From positions 5,818-51,166 of the forward strand of contig JAHEJT010000020.1 of NCBI GenBank assembly GCA_024638765.1: a stretch of DNA of 45,349 bases, given 5' to 3'. The notes beneath the pieces are model-generated. The model did no database searches. It was not told where the DNA came from and saw nothing but the letters and a program-made list of their open reading frames with translations. The DNA is from Verrucomicrobiales bacterium. Lineage in GTDB: Bacteria > Verrucomicrobiota > Verrucomicrobiia > Verrucomicrobiales > DEV007. Below, one piece after another: positions 17,143-25,467 of the stretch. The translations under genes and the position numbers were made by a program. The stretch's first letter is position 1; every line of letters begins with the position of its first letter.

Positions 17143-17211
17143 ACTTGGCCGCGATTTCTGAAAGCCTCAACACCAGTCTATTTGGATCAACGGTCTTCGA
17201 CTAGTGTATAG

Positions 17212-17259
17212 TATGCTCTATACTATAGTCTAAACTATAGTTTATACTAAAGTCTATAC
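17212..17259. repeat. AT-rich 12-mer array with internal palindrome
   Basis: Four 12-base units read TATGCTCTATAC, TATAGTCTAAAC, TATAGTTTATAC and TAAAGTCTATAC. The second and third create the perfect palindrome TAAACTATAGTTTA. The region 17108-17790 otherwise holds no gene, only this array, two heptamer arrays and one dispersed repeat. Confidence 0.65.
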
Positions 17260-17562
17260 GATAGCACCCACCTCTCCCTTCGCCGCAACGACCCCGACAC
17301 CGTCGGGACAGGCTCCGCGTTGCCCTCCTGTGCTGCACCGAGAACCGAGAACCCCGAGTTCCGCACTCGTCCCCGATTCCGTCCGCGTTCATCCGTGTTC
17401 CGTCCGCGTTCATCCAGGTAGAAAGAATGTGCTTGTAGTAACAGTTACCCGAAAATCCGGAACGTCTTCTTCGTCAGTGCGCGCCGCGGGGATACGACAG
17501 CGTGGGCTTGGGAATGTATTCGGCCGTTCGTATCGCAAACAGATCATCCTGGGAAAAACGAG

Positions 17563-17590
17563 AAATCCCTCGACTGCGCTCGGGATGACA
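17563..17590. repeat. dispersed repeat with core CTCGACTGCGCTCGGGATGA
   Basis: The same string, with small changes, occurs at 33495-33526, 41023-41054 and 41187-41218. It lies in the gene-free stretch before the sulfatase. Confidence 0.7.
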
Positions 17591-17740
17591 ACCATGGAAG
17601 GGGCGATGTCCTGTGGACTGTGGACCATCGAACGTGAACCGGCGACCGGCGACGGCGCAGCATTCCGAATTCCCAAGACCGGGTTATCCCACCACTCGGA
17701 GGCAGGCCGCCGCACTCCACTCCATAAGCTTCGCCCTATC

Positions 17741-17768
17741 TTCCATCTTCCACCTTCCATCTTCCATC
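17741..17768. repeat. heptamer array (TTCCATC, 4 units)
   Basis: Units read TTCCATC, TTCCACC, TTCCATC and TTCCATC. The array ends 22 bases before the sulfatase start codon, inside its expected 5' leader. Confidence 0.7.
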
Positions 17769-17790
17769 CCCTTCCCCCTACAATCCCCGC

Positions 17791-19305
17791 ATGCAGCGCA
17801 AATCCCTCGCCATTCTCGCCGCTCTCTTCATCCTTACTTCGGCTATGGCGGCGAAGCCGCAACCGGATGCAACGTCACGTTGCAACATCGTCCTCATCGT
17901 CTCCGATGACCAGGGATACCACGACCTCGGCGTCCTCCTGCCGGAACTCCAAACCCCCGCCCTCGACCGCCTCGCGAACGAAGGCGTCCGCCTGACGTCG
18001 TTCTATGTCGCCTGGCCCGCCTGCACGCCGTCGCGCGCCGCCTTTCTCACCGGACGTTACCCCCAGCGCAACGGCGTCTACGACATGATTCGCAATGAAG
18101 CGCCGGATTACGGACACAAATACTCCCCCGCCGAATACGCCGTCACCTTCGAACGCATCGGCGGCATGGACACCCGCGAGGTCATCCTGCCGGCCTATCT
18201 GAAATCCGTGGGCTATACCTCCGGGATCTTCGGCAAATGGGATCTCGGCTCCCTGCGGCGCTTCCTCCCCCTCCAGAAGGGTTTTGATGAATTCTACGGA
18301 CTCGTGAACACGGGGATCGATTTCTACACGCACGAACGCTATGGCGTGCCGAGCATGTACCGCGACAACACCCCCACCGAAGAAGACAAGGGCACCTATT
18401 GCACCTGGCTCTTCGAACGCGAAGCCCTGCGCTTCCTCAACGCGCACCACACGAAACCGTTCTTCCTCTACATGCCCTTCAACGCGCCGCACGGCGCGTC
18501 CGGACTGGAACCGCACGTCCGCTCCGGCACCCAGGCGCCGAAAGAATACCGGGATATGTATCCCATCGAGGGCCCGCGCTTCGAACCCGGCGCAATCGCG
18601 AAGTATTCCCCCGCCTCGCCCTACGCCGGCGAGGGCAAGCGCAAGACCCGCGAGGCCCGGCTCCAGGAATACCGCGCCTGCGTCACCGCGATGGACAAAT
18701 CCATCGGGTCGGTCCTCGATTTCCTGGACGCGAAAAACCTCAGCGAGAACACCCTCGTGATCTTTTTCTCCGATAACGGCGGCAGCGGCGGCGCCGACAA
18801 CGGACCGCTGCGCGGACACAAAGGCGATACCTGGGAAGGCGGCATCCGCGTGCCCTGCCTGGTCCGCTGGCCCGCCGGGAAAATCCCTGCCGGCAGCGTC
18901 AGCGACGAGTTTCTCACCAGCCTGGAACTGCTGCCGACCCTTGCCACCGCAGTGGGAATTCCCGTCGAAGAAAAGGATGGATTACGCGCCGTAGGCGCAT
19001 CAGGGTCCAGCGTCACGCTGGTGGACGGGTTTGACATGCTCCCCGTCCTCCGGGGCGAAGCCAAGTCGCCGCGAAAAGAAATGTTCTGGAAGCGGAAAGA
19101 CTCCCTCGGGGGCCGCGTCGGCAATTGGAAGTACGTGCAGATGCGGGGGGAGCAATACCTCTTCGATCTCTCAAACGATCTCGGCGAAAAGAACGATCTC
19201 TCCAAGAGCAACCCCGAGCAGTTCGAGAAGATGAAAGCGCGCTTTGCCGCCTGGCTCACGGAAATGGAAGCCGCCGAGCCTCGCGGTCCCTTCCGGGATT
19301 TCTGA
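17791..19305 (+). CDS. exported Cys-type sulfatase (formylglycine-dependent)
   Basis: The 504-residue protein has a signal peptide (about 1-20) and the sulfatase fold. The metal motif is VSDDQG near 38-43 and the active-site signature CTPSRAAFLTGR contains the cysteine to be converted to formylglycine. FFSDNGGSGG provides further metal ligands. The likely role is removal of sulfate esters from glycans in the periplasm or outside the cell; the substrate is undetermined. The reading frame contains two palindrome pairs (17848-17884 at the signal/mature junction, and 18986-19021), the second adding residues not usual at that position. A modifying enzyme (FGE) must be encoded elsewhere. Confidence 0.93.
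   Translation: MQRKSLAILAALFILTSAMAAKPQPDATSRCNIVLIVSDDQGYHDLGVLLPELQTPALDRLANEGVRLTSFYVAWPACTPSRAAFLTGRYPQRNGVYDMIRNEAPDYGHKYSPAEYAVTFERIGGMDTREVILPAYLKSVGYTSGIFGKWDLGSLRRFLPLQKGFDEFYGLVNTGIDFYTHERYGVPSMYRDNTPTEEDKGTYCTWLFEREALRFLNAHHTKPFFLYMPFNAPHGASGLEPHVRSGTQAPKEYRDMYPIEGPRFEPGAIAKYSPASPYAGEGKRKTREARLQEYRACVTAMDKSIGSVLDFLDAKNLSENTLVIFFSDNGGSGGADNGPLRGHKGDTWEGGIRVPCLVRWPAGKIPAGSVSDEFLTSLELLPTLATAVGIPVEEKDGLRAVGASGSSVTLVDGFDMLPVLRGEAKSPRKEMFWKRKDSLGGRVGNWKYVQMRGEQYLFDLSNDLGEKNDLSKSNPEQFEKMKARFAAWLTEMEAAEPRGPFRDF
17848..17884. repeat. in-frame palindrome pair in sulfatase gene (first)
   Basis: Hairpin GCGGC-GAA-GCCGC (17848-17860), a 7-base spacer, then hairpin TGCAACG-TCA-CGTTGCA (17868-17884). 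The pair encodes residues at the signal peptide/mature protein junction and has the same layout as the pair at 18986-19021. Confidence 0.6.
18986..19021. repeat. in-frame palindrome pair in sulfatase gene (second)
   Basis: Hairpin GCGCC-GTA-GGCGC (18986-18998), an 8-base spacer, then hairpin CCAGCG-TCA-CGCTGG (19007-19021). It encodes RAVGASGSSVTLV, which looks inserted between PVEEKDG and DGFDMLPVLRGE of the sulfatase. Confidence 0.6.
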
Positions 19306-19308
19306 GAA

Positions 19309-19335
19309 TGTGGGGCAGGTTTGTAACCTGCCCTC
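19309..19335. repeat. family B hairpin
   Basis: GGGGCAGGTT and AACCTGCCC flank TGT. The copy follows 3 bases after the sulfatase stop codon. It is followed by GCCTGCCCTGG (to about 19361), which may be a worn second arm. Confidence 0.7.
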
Positions 19336-19393
19336 TGGGAGACAACTCGCCTGCCCTGGAAGGCCATTCGTTCCCGTAAACGGCACACCCTGT

Positions 19394-19449
19394 AGCGGAA
19401 CTCGCCAGAGTTCCGGCGAGATATCGGAAGTTTTGGTGACTTCCGCTCC
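19394..19449. repeat. family C paired hairpins
   Basis: GGAACTC/GAGTTCC and GGAAGT/ACTTCC form two hairpins, and the ends AGCGGAA and TTCCGCT pair with each other, so the whole unit is a larger inverted repeat. Same architecture as families A, B and D but unrelated sequence. Confidence 0.6.
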
Positions 19450-19582
19450 ATTCCGGAGTGATTCATGGATTTATCCGCCCACTCAGGCATAAAAACTTGT
19501 CCCCCGGGTTTTCCTCGTTTCATAATAGTTCCCCACTCCGAAGGCAGTTTTGGGACTCCCACCCTCGGCCGTTGTTTGTTGC

Positions 19583-20521
19583 ATGAAACAGAATCTCGTC
19601 CACGTCACGTTCCAGCCCACCGAATCGCCGTGGACCGGTTTGCGGCGGGCTTCTTCCCGCATCATTGCGGATGCAACCACGCAGCAGGAAGAAATTCCGG
19701 AGGCGAAAAGAATTCACCTGTTGCGCGTCACCGTAAAACGGCTGCGCGCTTACCTGCGCCTGCTCCAGCCGTCGCTGGAGGCGGATAAATACCGCAGGGA
19801 AAACCGCTTCCTGCGCGACATCGGCCGCTCGCTTTCCGCGACCCGCGACCGGCAAGTGGCCCTCCGCACGCTGAAATATTTCGAAGAATCAGCGAAAAAA
19901 AAGTCGGTGGCAGCAGCGCTGCAGAGCGTGCACGAAGCCATCGATGGAGGTCTCGCGACCCACGAGACGGATCAGCCACAGGATCTGGATGCGAAGATGT
20001 CGAACGTGATCGCGGCCCTCCAGGAAAGCCTGGACCGGTTTTCCCAGCTGGAGTCGGACGCCCGCGGCTGGGACTTGCTGGAGCCAGGCTTTAACAAAAC
20101 CTACCGGGGCGCACGCCGCCATTTTCGAAGCTGGATCAAGACCGCCGATATCCTCGAGGCGCACGACTGCCGCAAGCTGGCGAAGTATCTCATGTTCCAG
20201 CTCGAACTGGTGGAGCCCGCGAATCAGGAAGGCATTTCCCTTTTCCGCAAGAACCTGCGAAGGCTCGAAAAGAAACTGGGCCAGCTCAATGACTGCGTCA
20301 TTTTGAGAGACTTTGTGGAGAAAGCCAGCACCCAGGGCCGCCTCTCGAAGAAAGAACGCAAAATCGTGCGTAAAGAGATCCGCGCGCGGGAGAAAGAAGT
20401 CAGCTCCACTGCGAAGCGACTCGGCAGGGATACCTTGGGAGAAAAACCCGCCGCGCTGGTAAAGACGTGGGAAATAGCCTGGAGCCAGTGGACGGGCGGG
20501 AAAAGTGGAGCAGGTTTGTAA
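19583..20521 (+). CDS. CHAD domain protein
   Basis: ATG at 19583 (MKQNLVHVTF...) is preferred to the upstream ATG at 19550; the protein then has 312 residues. It is one all-helical CHAD domain: HLLRVTVKRLRAYLRLLQP carries the conserved His, Arg and Lys residues, and FRSWIK...HDCRKLAKYLMFQLEL forms the second half. CHAD proteins bind inorganic polyphosphate through these basic residues and often associate with polyphosphate granules. There is no export signal. The last codons and the TAA stop (20519-20521) lie inside a family B hairpin, so the C-terminal GGKSGAGL is partly repeat-encoded. Confidence 0.88.
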   Translation: MKQNLVHVTFQPTESPWTGLRRASSRIIADATTQQEEIPEAKRIHLLRVTVKRLRAYLRLLQPSLEADKYRRENRFLRDIGRSLSATRDRQVALRTLKYFEESAKKKSVAAALQSVHEAIDGGLATHETDQPQDLDAKMSNVIAALQESLDRFSQLESDARGWDLLEPGFNKTYRGARRHFRSWIKTADILEAHDCRKLAKYLMFQLELVEPANQEGISLFRKNLRRLEKKLGQLNDCVILRDFVEKASTQGRLSKKERKIVRKEIRAREKEVSSTAKRLGRDTLGEKPAALVKTWEIAWSQWTGGKSGAGL

Positions 20522-20567
20522 CCTGCTCTCCTGCTGTAAAGGGCAGGTTGAAAACCTGCCCCACTTT
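20503..20567. repeat. family B paired hairpins overlapping the CHAD gene end
   Basis: First hairpin GAGCAGGTT/AACCTGCTC, second GGGCAGGTT/AACCTGCCC, with outer ends AGTGG and CCACT pairing. The stop codon TAA of the CHAD gene is the loop of the first hairpin. Confidence 0.85.
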
Positions 20568-20573
20568 TACCAA

Positions 20574-20631
20574 TGTGACACAGGCTTCCCTGCATGTGAT
20601 TCGAGATCCCGCGGGCGGGACGCCTGCGTCA
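20574..20631. repeat. family A paired hairpins, diverged
   Basis: Starts TGTGACACAGGC and ends GGCGGGACGCCTGCGTCA. It is stacked between the family B unit at 20503 and the heptamer array at 20641. Confidence 0.7.
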
Positions 20632-20640
20632 TACTCCCCC

Positions 20641-20661
20641 TAATAACTAATAACCAATAAC
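20641..20661. repeat. heptamer array (TAATAAC, 3 units)
   Basis: Units read TAATAAC, TAATAAC and CAATAAC, the same heptamer as at 1840, 3465 and 3603. It is 70 bases before the start of the DUF1549/DUF1553 gene. Confidence 0.7.
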
Positions 20662-20730
20662 GCGGCGCGCAGCACCGCCGCCCTATTGAGTTTACGTCGC
20701 TCCTGCATTATTGTATCCATTCTGGAGCGT

Positions 20731-23640
20731 ATGAAACGAATCCCCATGGCAGTCCTCGCCATTGCGGCGGTCTTTTGCTCGCCGCTCGCGGGCTCCTTGT
20801 GCGCGGAGCAGAACGACCGATGGTTCTTTGAACGCCTTTCCGCACCCAGCCCACCGCCGGTCGACAACGAGAATTGGGTCCGCACTCCCGTCGACCGTTT
20901 CATCCTCGCAAAACTCGAGGCCGCCGGGATCTCTCCCGCGCCGGAAGCGGATCGCCGCACCTTGATCCGGCGCGCCACCTTCGATCTCACCGGTCTGCCA
21001 CCGACCGCCGACGAAGTGCAAACTTTCATCGACGATCCATCCCCCACTGCGTGGCAAGATCTCATTGACCGGCTCCTCGACTCACCCCGCTACGGCGAAC
21101 GCTGGGGCCGCCACTGGCTGGACCTGGTCCGCTACGGCGAGAGCAACGGCTTTAAAACCGACGAATACCGTCCCCACGCCTGGCGTTATCGCGACTGGGT
21201 CATCGCCGCCTTCAACGACGACATGCCTTACGATCGCTTCGTCCGCCTCCAACTCGCCGGGGACGAAATCGCCGGACATGACCCCGGTGCCATCACCGCG
21301 ACGGGATACCTGCGCCTCTGGCCCTACGAAAGCAATCAGCGCAACGTCCCCAAGCAATGGAACGAGATCCTGGATAACATCACGGATATCTCTTCCGATG
21401 TCTTTCTCGGCCTCAGTTTGAATTGCGCGAAATGCCACGACCACAAGTTTGATCCTCTCAGCCAGGAAGATTATTACCGTCTCAAAGCGTTCTTCGCCCC
21501 GATCTGTCCCGATGATGGGATCGTCGCCGCCACGCCGCAGGAAAAACGGCGTTACCAAACGCAGCTTCGCCGCTGGGAAAAAGCCACCGCGGCGATCCGC
21601 GAAGAAATGGAAACCATCCTCGCTCCCAAGTTGGTTGCCTCCGGCGAAACCGCGCTCTCGAAGTTTCCGCCGGAACTCCAGGAGATATACCGCAAGACCG
21701 ATGACGAGTGCACCCCCGGCGAGCGCCAGGTAAAACTGTTCGTCCAATTGCAACTCAACATCGCGCAGCGCAAGGCCCCGGGGAACCTCAAGGATGACAC
21801 CAGAAAACGCTACGCCCTCCTGCGTAATGAACTCGCCGCCTTCGACCACCTCAAACCCGAACCCCTCACGCCCGTCCTCGCCGTCCGCGACATCGGTCCC
21901 GAAGCCCCGCCCACCACGATTCCGGGCGCAACAACTCCGGAAGCCGTCCCGCCGGGCTTCCTCTCGATCGTCGCCCCCGGGCCCGCAACAATCCCGCCAT
22001 CTACCCGCCCGAAGACGAGCACTGGTCGCCGCGCCACTCTCGCCGCCTGGCTCACCGATCCCGGGAACCGTTTCACCACCCGCGTCATCGCCAACCGCAT
22101 CTGGCATTATCACTTCGGCCAAGGCGTCGTCCCCACCACCAACGACTTCGGCAAGCAAGGCGCCCGCCCCTCTCATCCTGCCCTGCTCGACTGGCTCGCC
22201 CGCCGTTTCGTCGCCGACGGCTGGAGCTTTAAGAAAGCGCACAAGCTTCTCATGAATTCGGCGGCTTATCGACAGGCTTCCCTGGTCGCGCCGAATGCGG
22301 TCGCCCAGGCGCGCGATCCCGGCAACCAACTGCTCTGGCGCATGCGCGTCCGCCGGCTCGACGCGGAGCAGATCCGCGATGCCATGCTCTTCGCCAGCGG
22401 AGAACTGGACACTCGCATGGGGGGCGAAGGTTTCGCGGGCGAAATTCCGCGGCGCGCCGTTTACCAGAAACTGCTCCGCAATCCGCGGACCCTGTTCCTG
22501 AACGCCTTCGACGGCCCCGACGGATTCAACAGCTGCGCGCGACGCGACGCAACCACCACGGCGCCGCAGTCGCTCATGATGCTGAATAACGCGTTCCCCG
22601 TGGCCCGCGCCCGCGCCATGGCGAGCCGCGCCGCGGGCACAAAAACAAAACCGGACGCAGCGGTCGTCGATTCCGTATTTCGCGCCGCCCTCGGTCGAAA
22701 ACCCGGCCCGGCGGAAACAAGACAAGCCCTCGAATTCCTGCGCCACCAGGAACCCCGCATCGCCGCGACGCGATCACCCGGGGCTGCGGACTCCGCGCAA
22801 ACGAGATCGGGCTCCCGCACCGCCACCCTGCCGGGCACGGACGCCGCTGCCTCCGCCCTCACCGGGACCCGCGCCATCGCGCTCGGCACCCCCAGCCCCC
22901 TCGACAAGCTCGAGGTCGACGGACCGGGAGCCGCGGAAGGCGATCGTTTCACCGTGGAAGCGGTGCTTTATCTGGAATCGCTCTATCCAAACGCTTCCGT
23001 CCGCACCATCGCCTCGCGCTGGAACGGCAATTCCCGGGAACTGACCGCGGAGAGTTACGGGTGGTCCCTCGGCATCACCAGCGAAAAGTCCGCGCATCAG
23101 CCCCGAAACCTCATCCTGCAACTCACCGGTGAAGACATTGCCGGGAATCCGCAATACGAAGTGCTGGCCTCCGCTCTGCGCATCCCGCTGCAGACACCTT
23201 ATTATGTTGCCGTCTCTCTTTCCACCGGCGCCAAAGGCGGTCAGGCGGTTTTTTATGCGCAGGATTTGTCGGAAGCGGGCGCGGAAATGCAGACGGCCAC
23301 GGTGGAGCATCTATTCGCTGGCAGTCTCTCGGCGCCGGGGCGCAACCTGGTCCTCGGCGGACGAGACGGAAGTGCGGCCTCGATGTTTCACGGGCTCGTC
23401 TCCCGATTCGCGATCACGGACTCGCCTCTGCCCGCGGATGCACTTCTCCCCGGCTCGCCGAGTCCCGCCCCGGACCGCATCCTGGACCTCCGCTTCGATG
23501 AAAACGAGAGCGCGCCCACGTGGAAAGAATACAGGGGATCCAAACCGAAAGACCAAATGCGGGACAACCCCTTCTTCGAAGCCATCGCCGATCTCTGTCA
23601 CGCCCTCCTCAACTCCAACGAATTCTTGTATGTCGACTGA
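20731..23640 (+). CDS. DUF1549/DUF1553 secreted protein with LamG-like insert, lacking the N-terminal haem domain
   Basis: ATG at 20731 with GGAG upstream begins a signal peptide (MKRIPMAVLAIAAVF...), giving 969 residues. Mature sequence enters DUF1549 at once (DRFILAKLEAAGISPAPEAD, DLTGLPPTADEV, RHWLDLVRYGESNG); the usual N-terminal CxxCH of the PSD1 domain is missing, while the internal CAKCHDHKFDP is present. DUF1553 starts near 450 (LAAWLTDPGNRFTTRVIANR). About 200 residues (roughly 710-920) with a LamG/concanavalin-like pattern (FTVEAVLYLESL, GLVSRFAITDSPL) separate DUF1553 from its final ADLCHALLNSNEFLYVD. It overlaps the next gene by 11 bases. Confidence 0.9.
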   Translation: MKRIPMAVLAIAAVFCSPLAGSLCAEQNDRWFFERLSAPSPPPVDNENWVRTPVDRFILAKLEAAGISPAPEADRRTLIRRATFDLTGLPPTADEVQTFIDDPSPTAWQDLIDRLLDSPRYGERWGRHWLDLVRYGESNGFKTDEYRPHAWRYRDWVIAAFNDDMPYDRFVRLQLAGDEIAGHDPGAITATGYLRLWPYESNQRNVPKQWNEILDNITDISSDVFLGLSLNCAKCHDHKFDPLSQEDYYRLKAFFAPICPDDGIVAATPQEKRRYQTQLRRWEKATAAIREEMETILAPKLVASGETALSKFPPELQEIYRKTDDECTPGERQVKLFVQLQLNIAQRKAPGNLKDDTRKRYALLRNELAAFDHLKPEPLTPVLAVRDIGPEAPPTTIPGATTPEAVPPGFLSIVAPGPATIPPSTRPKTSTGRRATLAAWLTDPGNRFTTRVIANRIWHYHFGQGVVPTTNDFGKQGARPSHPALLDWLARRFVADGWSFKKAHKLLMNSAAYRQASLVAPNAVAQARDPGNQLLWRMRVRRLDAEQIRDAMLFASGELDTRMGGEGFAGEIPRRAVYQKLLRNPRTLFLNAFDGPDGFNSCARRDATTTAPQSLMMLNNAFPVARARAMASRAAGTKTKPDAAVVDSVFRAALGRKPGPAETRQALEFLRHQEPRIAATRSPGAADSAQTRSGSRTATLPGTDAAASALTGTRAIALGTPSPLDKLEVDGPGAAEGDRFTVEAVLYLESLYPNASVRTIASRWNGNSRELTAESYGWSLGITSEKSAHQPRNLILQLTGEDIAGNPQYEVLASALRIPLQTPYYVAVSLSTGAKGGQAVFYAQDLSEAGAEMQTATVEHLFAGSLSAPGRNLVLGGRDGSAASMFHGLVSRFAITDSPLPADALLPGSPSPAPDRILDLRFDENESAPTWKEYRGSKPKDQMRDNPFFEAIADLCHALLNSNEFLYVD

Positions 23641-24028
23641 AGAGAATTTCCGGTTTCCGATTTGGAAATACCTCATGAACCAAGTTGAACTAAAGTTGCG
23701 GACAAAACAATTTGGCTTACAACTCATCGAGTTAGTCGACCGTTTGCCCAATACGATTTCAGGAAGAGCAATTGCGAATCAACTCATTCGAAGTGCCATG
23801 TCTGTGGGCGCCAACTACCGGGCTGCGTGCCGTGGACGATCTAAAGCGGAGTTCATCGCCAAATTAGGTGTGGTGCGTGAAGAGCCGGACGAAAGCGGTT
23901 ACTGGCTAGAAGTCATAGGGGATTCGCGGATGCTTAAGGACGAAACGGTGACAGCGCTCCAGGATGAAGCCAACGAGCTGACAGCCATTTTCACGGCCAC
24001 TCTCAAAACTGCGCAATCACGCCAATGA
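23630..24028 (+). CDS. four-helix bundle protein (23S rRNA intervening-sequence type)
   Basis: The 132-residue protein matches the four-helix bundle family PF05635/TIGR02436: LRTKQFGLQLIELVDRLP, IANQLIRSAMSVGANYRAAC and SKAEFIAKLGVVREEPDES. The start may be ATG at 23630, inside the end of the upstream gene, or ATG at 23675. Its stop overlaps the next ATG (ATGA at 24025-24028), so the three genes are probably translationally coupled. Base composition is lower in GC than both neighbours, which suggests later insertion. The family was first seen in rRNA intervening sequences but also occurs as free genes; its function is unknown. Confidence 0.88.
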   Translation: MSTEENFRFPIWKYLMNQVELKLRTKQFGLQLIELVDRLPNTISGRAIANQLIRSAMSVGANYRAACRGRSKAEFIAKLGVVREEPDESGYWLEVIGDSRMLKDETVTALQDEANELTAIFTATLKTAQSRQ

Positions 24029-25461
24029 AGGGCAAATCGAAAATCGAAAATCGAAAATCGGAAATTTTCCGCCTCACTCGCCGCGATTTTCTGACGCGCG
24101 CCGGTGGTGGATTCGGCGCGCTGGCATTGGGCGGCATTCTCGGCGCGGAACGCGCGAGGGCCGGCGCGGGCCTCGCCGGCGGCAAACCCCATCTTCCGCC
24201 GCGCGCCCGCAGCGTCATCTTCCTGTTCATGGAGGGCGGTCCCAGCCACATCGATCTTTTCGATCCCAAGCCCGAACTCAACCGCCTGGCCGGGCAAAAA
24301 CTTCCCGGGAGCTTTGGCACCGTCCTCACCGCCATGGGCGAACAAGGCAGTCCCATCCTCGGCTGCAATCGCACCTGGAAACAGCATGGCCAAAGCGGCG
24401 TCTGGATCTCCGATTGGCTCCCGCACACTTCCACTATCGTGGACGATATCGCCGTGATCCGGTCCTGCTGGGCCGACGGCCTCAACCACGTGGGCTCGGT
24501 CTGCCAAATGAATACCGGGGACGTCCTCGCCGGCCGCCCTTCCCTCGGCGCCTGGGCCAGTTACGGTCTCGGGACCGAAAACGAAAGTCTCCCGTCTTTC
24601 GTCGTGCTGCGTGATAACGAGAAAAAACCGCACGGCGGCGGCCGCAACTGGGGCACCGGCTTCATGCCTGCGACTTACCAGGGCACGCCCTTCGAATTCG
24701 GCGAGCAACCCGTGGCGGACATCAATCTTCCCAAAGGCCACAGCCGTGGGCGGCAGCGCGGGAAAATCGATTTTATCAATGCCCTCAACAGGACCCATGC
24801 GGCGCCCCGGGGATTTCAGTCGGACCTGGAGGCGCGCATTGATTCTTACGAACTCGCCTTCCGTATGCAGGCGGAGATTCCCGATGTGGTCGGCATCGAG
24901 AATGAACCCGACCACATCAAGTCTCTTTACGGACTCGGCAACGAGAAAACCGATGCCATGGCACGCAACTGCATTCTGGCGCGGCGTCTCGTGGAACGCG
25001 GCGTCCGCTTTGTCCAGGTCTATTGCGGATCAGGAAGCGCCTGGGATGCGCACAAGGGGATCGAGCAAAACCACAGCACGCGCTGTGCGGCCAGCGATCA
25101 GCCGGTCGCCGCCTTGGTCAAAGATCTCAAGCAACGCGGTCTTCTCGACGATACCCTCGTGGTGTGGGGCGGCGAATTCGGCCGCACGCCCATGAGCGAG
25201 AAAGGCGACGGCCGCGATCACAATCCCTGGGGATTCACCATGTGGATGGCCGGCGGCGGCGTCAAGGGCGGTCAGACTCTCGGCAGCACCGACGCCCTGG
25301 GCTTGCGCGCGGTGGAAGACAAGCAGCACGTGCACGACCTCCACGCATCCATCCTTTATGCGCTCGGGCTCGATCATATGCAGCTGCACTACATGAACAA
25401 CGGCCGCCGCGAAACCCCCACCATCAACACCGGGAAACCGTTCCTCAAGCTGTTCGGTTGA
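24025..25461 (+). CDS. DUF1501 family protein, Tat-exported
   Basis: The 478-residue protein has LTRRDFLTRAGGG as a twin-arginine signal near 17-29. Family landmarks: IFLFMEGGPSHIDLFDPKP, GAWASYGLGTEN, ARRLVERGVRFVQVY, VVWGGEFGRTP and GRDHNPWGFTMWMAGGGVKGG. The extra N-terminus before the Tat motif (KGKSKIENRKSEIF) is encoded by a heptamer array (24034-24060), so it may be an accidental extension. It is the last gene of the overlapping operon with DUF1549/DUF1553. It ends 7 bases before a family A unit that separates it from the convergent esterase gene. Confidence 0.93.
   Translation: MKGKSKIENRKSEIFRLTRRDFLTRAGGGFGALALGGILGAERARAGAGLAGGKPHLPPRARSVIFLFMEGGPSHIDLFDPKPELNRLAGQKLPGSFGTVLTAMGEQGSPILGCNRTWKQHGQSGVWISDWLPHTSTIVDDIAVIRSCWADGLNHVGSVCQMNTGDVLAGRPSLGAWASYGLGTENESLPSFVVLRDNEKKPHGGGRNWGTGFMPATYQGTPFEFGEQPVADINLPKGHSRGRQRGKIDFINALNRTHAAPRGFQSDLEARIDSYELAFRMQAEIPDVVGIENEPDHIKSLYGLGNEKTDAMARNCILARRLVERGVRFVQVYCGSGSAWDAHKGIEQNHSTRCAASDQPVAALVKDLKQRGLLDDTLVVWGGEFGRTPMSEKGDGRDHNPWGFTMWMAGGGVKGGQTLGSTDALGLRAVEDKQHVHDLHASILYALGLDHMQLHYMNNGRRETPTINTGKPFLKLFG
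24034..24060. repeat. coding heptamer array (AAATCGA, about 4 units)
   Basis: AAATCGA is repeated three times exactly and once partly. It is translated as part of the N-terminus of the DUF1501 protein, ahead of its Tat motif. Confidence 0.7.
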
Positions 25462-25467
25462 GGTAAT

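Noticed and set aside
17410-17862. 150-codon minus-strand frame upstream of the sulfatase
   Set aside because: It crosses the heptamer array and the sulfatase start, and shows no domain.
21082-22746. 554-codon open frame opposite the DUF1549/DUF1553 gene
   Set aside because: The plus-strand gene has clear domains, and the minus frame has none; it is a shadow.
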